Source: Crossaster papposus (taxonomy: Eukaryota > Echinodermata > Asteroidea > Velatida > Solasteridae). From it: a stretch of 64,000 nucleotides of DNA. Every line of letters starts with the position of its first letter. Positions within the stretch are counted from its first letter, which is position 1. Where the stretch lies: positions 1,178,001 to 1,242,000 of the forward strand of contig JBAIAA010000603.1 of assembly GCA_037893245.1 (NCBI GenBank). Direction: 5' to 3'. The position numbers and the translations under genes are program-made. Below the pieces are notes generated by a model. That model searched no databases. It was not told where the DNA came from and saw nothing but the letters and a program-made list of their open reading frames with translations. Positions 56,933-64,000 of the stretch are shown here, one piece after another.

Positions 56933-57930
56933 TTAGTATTTAATATCTTGATAAATCAAACCTTCCCTAAAATGATTCCATGACTTAATGCAGGCCAAAC
57001 CCTGGTCCTTGAAGAACGCACTTAAATAGTTTTGCCAGTTCCTCATTGGCACCTTGCACTCTCCATCCTCGTTTCCCACCAACTGAACTTGGTTGACACT
57101 GGAGTCTGGTGTGCTGGCCAAAAACGCATTGGCGAGTCTGCCATGCACGAGACATTGGTTCTCCTGAAGGATTGTTTACACAGACCAAAGCACCAATCGG
57201 GGGCAAATTTGGTGTGCCCCGACACCATAAAGTTCACAATTATTGACTGATTCTGGCTGGCCATTATCCTCCACATAAAATACCTTATAAGGTATTTATT
57301 TTTGTGCTGTCCTGAACAGTTATCACAGTGAAACTGAACGGTTTTCTCACCCATGCCATAAATGTAGGTTTAAACAAAAATGATCTAGATAGCTAATGAC
57401 TGCATTGCTGCCTTTTGACGCTGACATCCCTTCGTCAATCAAATAGTTGATTTGCTGTGGGTGGGCCTTGCTACAAATCCCAAAGATCCCGCACTTCCTT
57501 GGCGTCAAGAAGTACATTGGTCCCAGCTGTAATGGGTTTGAAGGGTAGTGAACTTGCTGCGAATAATCAAAGGAGTAGTGTGCTTTGACATCTGTGCTGC
57601 AAGGATCATGCCTACCTAGTTTGAGGTCTCCCTTGGTGTCCTTTGCCCTCTGGACCATATCACAGTAAAGCTTCCTTTCATTGTTTACATGCTTAAGATG
57701 TTCATGCTGGGCAAGTACATGTACTCCCTCATCTTTGTCTGCATCTGGGATGTTTGCTGAGCGCATGATAAGAGTGTTGTTTTTATATCTGCCAGCATAA
57801 GTCTGTCATTGGTTTTAGTCTCAAGATATTTGCCAAATCTTCCTGAACGAACTGCTTGCACATGCTCGATAATCTGTAATGACAAGACGGAGAGAGATAT
57901 TTCAATGACTAAACATTGTTTGTTCCGAGT
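56933..57930 (-). pseudogene. Second CDNCSGQ transposase-like relic
   Basis: Collinear with 8.7-10.6 kb: MTDLCW (about 57815), ADKDEGV, LAQHEHLKHVNNERKLYCDM, HYSFDYSQQVHYPSN, MYFLTPRKCGIFGI, QQINYLIDEGMS, AVISYL, FHCDNCSGQHKNK, HTKFAPDWCFGL and CKVPMRNWQNYLSAFF. The copy lacks the introns found between FDFAQQ and IFYPHD at 9.57-10.24 kb. Frames change near 57810, 57370 and 57090. Intron loss suggests either a separate subfamily or a retro-copied ancestor. Confidence 0.7.
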
Positions 57931-58169
57931 TTTAAGGTGCTCAAAGATTATTTGTTTGCTCACAAAAAGTCTTAATTTTGCTTAATAATGTCTTCAATAT
58001 TTTATGCTGTACCGGTAGTACTATAGTACATGTACATATAGTACAAGTTAAATCCAAAATTCGAAAAAGAGGAGTTAAGAGCCCCAGTTAATAGTGGGTC
58101 TAGTAGTACCAGTACTTTATATACAAAAACTAATTACCACCATCATGAACAATCATCAATAATGGACCA

Positions 58170-58601
58170 AATTAGGAAATATCTATTCTTATTTTTAGTT
58201 ACCTATTTAAAAGTAAACAATGATATTCTAATTAATTTCTAGGCATCCAGCAAAATGATTGCGCTAGATATCCTGTAATTGTTCCAAAAAATTGTATAAA
58301 GAATTTACAATGGCCAGACGGCGATTGCGAAAAAAACCAATAACGAACAGTCAGAACGCTTTCGAACAGAACAACCCATCAAGTCATGACAACCGCCGAC
58401 GCCGGTTGAATCATGCCATGGATGGTTATGGAGGAATCAATCATGGTTGAATACATCACACCGACATACGCCATTTTTCGTCTTTTTTTCTTGGCATCTA
58501 AAACCTCGGACAGGTTAAACGATATTTACTAAAATGCAACCCCCAAACTAAATCCACCCAATCCTGACAATTCAAGCAATTGCCATGGTGTATCCTACCT
58601 T
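58170..58601 (+). mobile_element. TTAA MITE family A, diverged copy 7
   Basis: The middle of the family is recognisable (AGGCATCCAGCAAAATGATT, GCGCTAGATATCCTGTAATT, and CCATGGTGTATCCTACCTT at the right), but the left end has decayed and extra sequence (about 58340-58470) is inserted. This is the oldest copy. Confidence 0.7.
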
Positions 58602-59327
58602 ATTATGGTCGTCGTACCGGCCACCGTTCGTCTCAATCACTCTCATCATAATATCTGCGGCGCCGAAAACGATATAAATACGCGCGTTTCTATATCACAC
58701 GAACATGCAGGCTGCTGATATATTGCGGCCGTCTGCAAACGTAGTCTGTGCACAGCTCCCGTAAGAAGTAACAAATAACATGAAAAATGTGATGTCGAGT
58801 CTAAAACCAGACATCAATCCCGGCACGCAATGGTAAAAAGAAAACTGTCTACGTCCAAAATTATATATTATTATAAGAAAAATATTGATAATAAATTATA
58901 TGATATTCCCCAGTTCAGGTGTTATTATAAAAGAGAACATTTGCTTTAGTTTTTACTTTTTCAAAATATAAGAAAAATATTAAAATTGAACGTATTTAAT
59001 ATATTTTACGTCACAACGTATACCACAACTCTATTTACGAATCCCTGGCTTTGTCTTTGTTTTGGCTTAGGGTGATTTAAAACTCCCAACTTCGGAAACT
59101 CCAGCCACATTTTAGTATTGCTTGTGCTTAAAAAACCCATTTAATCAGTTGATATGAACCCAAAAGTTCGAATATTTCCGTTTTCCTCTATTTCGATTTG
59201 CTTATCACTGATTCGGAGTTTGGAGGCAAATCCGAAAATTTGGGCAGTCCAATTTATATAAATTTCACTTCTGAAATAACCACACATAAATGTACGGACT
59301 GCTGCCGTGATTGTTTTTACGGAAGAC
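58602..59327. other. Spacer without a recognised gene
   Basis: AT-rich with no clear gene; a reverse low-complexity frame enters from the adjacent array. Confidence 0.5.
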
Positions 59328-59700
59328 TTCCGTATTATATTTACCTTAAAAATACGGATATTCTTTACAGTTAAGTACAAATACGGACTTTTCCCGTAAA
59401 ACAGGTACAAATACGGACTTTTCCCGTAAAACCCATACAAATACGGACTTTTCTCGTAAAACCCGTACAAATACGGATTTTCCCCGTAAAATCCATACAA
59501 ATACGGACTTTGTCCGTAAAAGCCGTACAACTACGGTCTTTTCCAGTAAAACCCGTACAACTACGGACTTTCCCTGTAAAACCCGTACAAATACAGACTT
59601 TATCATAAAAGCCGTACAAATACGGACTTTTCACGTGAAATGGATTTTACGGACAAATTCCGTATTATTTTGTCCGTAAAAATACAGATATTTTTTACAG
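59328..59700. repeat. 30-bp minisatellite bracketed by direct repeats
   Basis: About nine copies of GTACAAATACGGACTTTTCC plus CGTAAAACCC (59375-59640) lie between two 43-bp direct repeats (59328-59370 and 59658-59700: TTCCGTATTAT ... TACGGATATTCTTTACAG). All reverse frames across it are periodic (YGFYGKSPYLYGF) and compositional. Confidence 0.85.
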
Positions 59701-60841
59701 TGTGGTTTACAATCAACCAAATTGTTGTACAACAACTTGACATAATTATACCTAATCATGTTTCATTTACACTTTTTTTTTCAGGTTGAAAAAGGTATTA
59801 CAGGATCAATTGTTCACCCTGAGCAAACTTTGATCATTGAATATAATTGAACTTATTTGAAGGAGAAATCTAAGGAAACTTAACAGTCGAAACAGGGAAG
59901 AGTATGCTTGATGATGCAGTAACAACATCCAGGAATTTTGTCACTCTTGCATCACATTCCATTCGTTAAAAATATTTTGACATTATCTTAATTTTTTAGG
60001 CAGAACTTTATTATAAATAAACCTAAATTATCAAACTTGATCATGAATCAACCTGTAACAGCTAAAACTTATGGATAACGTTGCATTATCTCAGCTCACC
60101 ATAAAGTCAACTTCTCCATTTTACTTGGTGTCAGAATCGACATCATCCAAGTTCTCTGTGGGAACAGAATTTTTACAACCAACACAAGTACACATCTGAA
60201 CAGGGGACATTGTGTTGATGGCATGGGCATCGTCCTTTGGCACTTTACAGTGGTGGTTTCCTCTTGGTTTTCTTACAGCCACAGATAGTCATTTCAAGCA
60301 CGTTATCTGGCGCTGTGGCTGATTTTCTCAATCTATCTCCAAACCAACTTCATCTGCGACCTTCGATCCATGTCCATCTGGAATGGGAATCTGGGGAAAC
60401 TCAAAGCATGGTCTGTGAATGGCACCCTGATAATTTGCTATCCTTAAATGCTTTTGCAGGGAGTCCCTTGTACATGTAGGAGGTATGCAAGCTTCAGCCT
60501 TGGTAGCCCTCATAAACATGTTGTACATAGCTTCAGTGACGGTGGAGCACTTTTGGCCGTACAACTCGCAAACAAATCTCTTTACTCTAGTTAGTAGATT
60601 CTTGATCTGGATAAAAGAGGCCCCCAACTGCAAAAAAAAACTACCTGAAATTCATCACTGTCAATCATCTTTACAGCCTTACTATCTTGCCCTTTCCATA
60701 GAATGCACTGACAGTCGCATATTGGGAATGTCTAACTTGCGAACACTGGCAATGATCAGAGGTCCCTAGAAGAGGTTTCGGTCCGCCTTTAGTGTTACCT
60801 CTTTGCCCTTAACTATGGTTCTTGTTTTCTAGTTTATTGAC

Positions 60842-61228
60842 TTAAAGGTAGGATACACCATTGGTCATTGCTTGAATTAAAATGAATGGGTAGATTTGGG
60901 GGGTTGTATTTTATAGTAAATATCGTTTAACTGACCTGTCCGAAGTTTTAGAGTCATTGATGCCGAAAAAAGCACGAAAAACAGCATTTGTTTTCAACCA
61001 GCGTCGAGCAGTTATTCTTATGTTATCTTTGTTTTTTCGCGATCGCCTTCTGGCGATCGCGAATTGTTTATTATAAAATTCTATTTTTCGGAATAATTAC
61101 AGGATATCTAGCGCAATCATTTTGCTGGATGCCCAGAATCAACATTTACTTTCAGATGAGTAGGATATTTCTTAATAATTCGGTAGTAAATATTTTCGAT
61201 ATCTGCAAATGGTGTATACTACCTTTAA
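60842..61228 (-). mobile_element. TTAA MITE family A, copy 6
   Basis: Complete copy with TTAA at both ends, in reverse orientation. It has a near-perfect 12-bp central hairpin (TTCGCGATCGCC / GGCGATCGCGAA, loop TTCT). It lies between coding-like blocks of the GCDTVSAF relic. Confidence 0.9.
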
Positions 61229-61573
61229 AGGTTTAATTTTTTTCTTTTTTTATGGTGGAGAACTCATCCTTGTCTCCCTAATGTTGGTCTATCACAGCTG
61301 CATCCCATTTGGCCGGGGCTTGCAAGTAGTCATCTGTAAATTCCTTTGAAGCCACGGCCCCCGATGCAATATGAAGAAGATTATCACTTCCTTCTTCAAA
61401 GGTGGTAACAATGGCACGAACATCCCCCGTCGTAATTTTTCACCCTAGTTCTTTCAAGCTTTTTCCTGCTTCTTGTCTGGTTGCCTCGACCTCCCATGTA
61501 TCGGTATTCACACTGCTTAACAATTGCCCCAACGCTCATGTTGTGACAGGACCCATTTTTGACTGCACCCCTA

Positions 61574-61597
61574 CCCCCCCCCCCCCCCCCCCCCCCC
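61574..61597. repeat. Poly-C tract
   Basis: About 24 consecutive C residues between two blocks of the GCDTVSAF relic. Confidence 0.9.
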
Positions 61598-62299
61598 TTC
61601 CAGCTTCTCCTGTTGATAATCATGCTGCGCAGTGTCAGCATTTGGTTTTGACTAATACTCCCTGGCTACCTTGGTACGGTGTACATTGGTAACATGTACG
61701 GTGGTATTTTAACTCTATTGCTACTAGATTCCTATCCTGAATATCAAGTAACAGTACCTCATCCTGCCTAAATTCGGTTGCTTTTAAATAAGCAATTTCC
61801 CACCCTGCATTGTTTCGCAATTAACTAGCCGTTCCACCTTACGCTTGTGCGTATGTTTTTATTTAGTACATGTATACTTGATGCCTTTACAAATGATGAA
61901 CAGACAAGATATGTTTTCTGCCTGGAAGAAGTTGCACGTGTTGCTCACCAGAAGTTGAGGAGCACAAACGCAGCTTGGACAAAGGCTTCCCAACTTGTTG
62001 AAGGAGTCTTCTTCAGCAGCTGAAAAATAACAACATAACACATTAATAAACTACAACAAGCTCTAATTTTAACTTATCTACCCACTCCCACTTTATGAGG
62101 TCGCAAAGATCATTTACTTTCATAAAAGCCAGCAGCAAAAGGCTGGTAAACCTTTTAATTTCATCAATTGGCAAACATTTTTCAAATGTTTACATTCAAA
62201 ATATGTATGGCCTGGGTTGTTTTTTCGTATTTGGGAGACCGGTGTGATATGAAAAAGAGTCCATGAAAATCGAACTTCTTTTTCCTATTATTGGTTAAA

Positions 62300-64000
62300 C
62301 TCTCTCATGTGATCGGTTACTTTTCTTATTAACTCCACTTGAGCTTGGGCAATACTGCCAATGAGTCCGGATTTTATAGATTCTGATGTCATCTTTGACC
62401 TTCATCCACTCTCGCTCAACCTGGGTCAAGTTACACCCTATCTTCAGGAGCAATGGTTCGAAGTGGTCGCACAATGTTTGAACCTCATCTAAACCATAAT
62501 CTATGAGTGCATCAGACTCGGTTGGATAGTTCTGGGGATCCAAGATTTCTGTAGCCTGAAACGGTTGTCGGTCACTTCGCCCCTTTTCCACTTCGCCCCT
62601 TGCCACTTCGCCCCGCGTCACTTCGCCCCATTGCCACTCCGCCCCGTCGCCACTTCGCCCCATCGCCACTTCGCCCCATCGCCACTTCGCCCCATCGCCA
62701 CTTCGCCCCATTGCCACTTCACCCCATCACCACTTCGCCCCATCACCACTTCGCCCCATGCTGCCCGCGTCGGTGGCAGCATGAATTTTAAAAAGTTTTT
62801 ACTTTCTATGAAATACGGATTCATTGGTGGTACATGTAATATTTATGATATCATTGGAGGGCGACAACCAATAAAAGGGAAAATGAGCCAGTATCGGCCG
62901 TGCTCAAACTACCATCTACATTAGTTTTATACATTTCAAGAAAAACTATATAACAAAACAATATAAAACGCTTACAGCTAGTCCAGCCTTTGATGATAGG
63001 CCTACATAATTGTTTCTATATCTTTTTGTTTCGTAGGGTGTAGCCCCTTTTTATGATAATTCATAATTTATATTATAACATTTAATAATTGCAATAAAGT
63101 GAGGACCTCCTGCACAAAGTCTTTTTAAAGAGTAACTTTAACTTTGTTTACTACATGTACTAAATTAGTGTCTCTTCATCAGATTTACAACAGTACTTAT
63201 GGTACTTTTAAAGTCATTTAAGGAATGAATGAGTAGCGGCAAAGTATGGGAGTCTTTCCCTCACGAATCTCGCTAGCCCAATTACAAGACATCGGGAACG
63301 TGTTTTTGTACAGCAACTCAACTTTGCTGAACATTGAACATAATAATTATATGAACCCCTCAATTTATTTGCTCAGAATTTAATAATTTCATTAAAAATC
63401 TTTAGATTCTGGGGGATTTCATCACAACTTTCCATAGGCCTATTATTTTTTCATTTTATTCGAAATTCGTTGGAAAGTAAGAAAGTAATAAATTAGGACA
63501 TTTCCTTAAAAGTGGAATAGATAGGGACAGTGGGAATCACGTTAATCACTTCACGCGCGTCACTAATTATATGACGATGTTATATCTTTTTCTCAAATAC
63601 ATCTCCCAAAGACATATTAACTAATTTCCAACCTCCCATTTGGGTAATTCGAGACAAAAGCAACATGTGAAGGAAGTTTGCGCTGTCTCTGTCAGGTAAA
63701 AGTCTGAAAAAAGTGTTGTAAATGTTTTTTGCTATGGCAATTAGATTCACTGATATCCTACGTTAGTGGCAATGGGGCGAAGTGACAATGGGGCGAAGTG
63801 GCACGGGGCGAAGTGGAAATGGGGCGAAGTGACTGTAAAGCGCCTGAAACACTGGGTCTTCCTTGAAGTTGGAGAACCTGTTGCCGATGCAAGAAATAAT
63901 GCTGTCCACGATGTCTTCCGTCTGCTTCTTGATTGATTCAGTAGGTTTGCTTGCTATCTTGATGCCTTTGAAGGAAAATTTGTCTTCCTCAGAGTCATTT
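62300..64000 (-). pseudogene. hAT-like (ZNF862-type) gene split by an element
   Basis: The reverse frame enters from the window edge with DSEEDKFSFKGIKIAS, KKQTEDIVDSIISCIGNRFS and NFKEDPVFQ (63851-64000). After the inserted element it continues ATEILDPQNYPTESDALIDY, GLDEVQTLCDHFEPLLLKIG and LTQVEREWMKVKDDI (62390-62562). The ILDPQNYP block and the helical spacing fit the C-terminal part of hAT-derived proteins of the ZNF862 kind. Near 62385 the frame becomes ambiguous (an alternative frame reads IAQAQVELIRKVTDHMREF). The gene is partial because it runs off the window. Confidence 0.6.
62563..63841. mobile_element. 1.28-kb element with minisatellite arms and a 9-bp target duplication
   Basis: Flanked by GCCTGAAAC at 62554-62562 and again at 63842-63850. 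The ends match as imperfect inverted repeats (17 of 21 positions) that include GTCACTTCGCCCC. The left arm is about 12 units of a 16-bp repeat (CACTTCGCCCCATCGC), and the right arm about four units in inverse orientation. The interior is AT-rich and non-coding. A 9-bp duplication suggests a MULE- or Merlin-type non-autonomous element. Confidence 0.8.

Larger units (their letters stand above)
60100..62040 (-). pseudogene. Broken gene of the GCDTVSAF uncharacterised family
   Basis: Reverse-strand blocks in order: 61870-62030 (SWEAFVQAAFVLLNFW); 61635-61820 (LLLDIQDRNLVAIELKYHRT, CYQ); 61250-61560 (GDVRAIVTTFEEGSDNLLHI); 60600-60760 (TVSAFYGKGK, then KAVKMIDSDEFQ); 60328-60633 (RVKRFVCELYGQKCSTVTEA, CTRDSLQKHLRIANYQGAIH); and 60110-60260 (GRCPCHQHNVPCSD, a Cys-rich tail). 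The order matches a large uncharacterised animal family with an HAxTGCDTVSAF motif. Frames are broken in nearly every block, and a family A MITE lies in the middle. The function is unknown. Confidence 0.6.

Noticed and set aside
59141-59634. Three reverse frames with YGFYGKSPYLYG or VFVRVLREKS repeats
   Set aside because: They are the three frames of one 30-bp minisatellite.
62565-62924. Forward frame rich in HFAPSPLRPIATSP
   Set aside because: It reads through the 16-bp terminal array of the 1.28-kb element; there is no coding evidence.

Overview
The window looks like nuclear DNA from an animal, most likely a marine invertebrate deuterostome such as a lancelet, echinoderm or hemichordate. 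The support is indirect: short exons bounded by GT/AG, tRNA-derived SINEs, CR1/L2-like LINEs, piggyBac, Tc1/mariner and hAT-like relics, frequent TACATGTACATG microsatellites, and expanded uncharacterised gene families known from such genomes. There is no operon structure, no rRNA, no functional-looking tRNA gene, no CRISPR array and no recognisable conserved housekeeping gene.

Layout. At 1-8 kb there is a TTAA-flanked 1.6 kb element, a broken coiled-coil gene (4.98-5.93 kb), a TTAA MITE and a Harbinger-like MITE. At 8.7-11.4 kb lies a five-exon, frame-broken transposase-like gene with a CDNCSGQNKNK motif. At 11.4-14.4 kb two inverted minisatellite arms enclose a SINE and a smaller inverted-repeat element. 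At 15.9-18.4 kb is the best-preserved host-type gene, a five-exon reverse-strand gene of a SAMD3-like uncharacterised family. A 5'-truncated LINE (19.4-21.1 kb) is followed by a decayed CACTA/EnSpm-like transposase relative (21.6-23.0 kb) and a 540-bp tail-to-tail palindrome (24.1-24.6 kb). A GC-rich island with a zinc-finger reading frame occupies 28.4-30.3 kb, next to a second, broken SAMD3-like copy.

The 32.2-37.7 kb region is a stack of nested insertions. One EnSpm-like transposase reading frame is split at a TTAA by a piggyBac element, and the piggyBac is itself truncated by a palindromic MITE. An element with hairpin termini sits upstream. Further on are a 29-copy minisatellite (38.3 kb), a broken SAM-like gene (39.3-41.1 kb), a second truncated LINE (41.8-42.9 kb), a MITE split by a SINE (44.3-45.1 kb), a Tc1/mariner relic whose left terminal repeat holds a Harbinger-like MITE (48.1-50.2 kb), an AAGCTTGC array (52.8-53.3 kb), a 186-bp in-frame tandem duplication (53.5 kb), and a second CDNCSGQ gene relic (56.9-57.9 kb). 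The window ends with a broken GCDTVSAF-family gene (60.1-62.0 kb) and a hAT-like gene split by a 1.28-kb element with a 9-bp target duplication.

The main result is a set of nested transposition events that can be read at base level. In two cases removing the element and one target copy rejoins the host reading frame exactly (32.8-35.4 kb and 62.6-63.8 kb). In a third case the other terminal repeat of the host mariner acts as a built-in empty site. No complete autonomous element and no clearly new cellular system is visible. The most novel-looking items are elements whose termini are inverted arrays of short minisatellite units, and a seven-copy MITE family whose central hairpin seems to keep pairing while its sequence changes.
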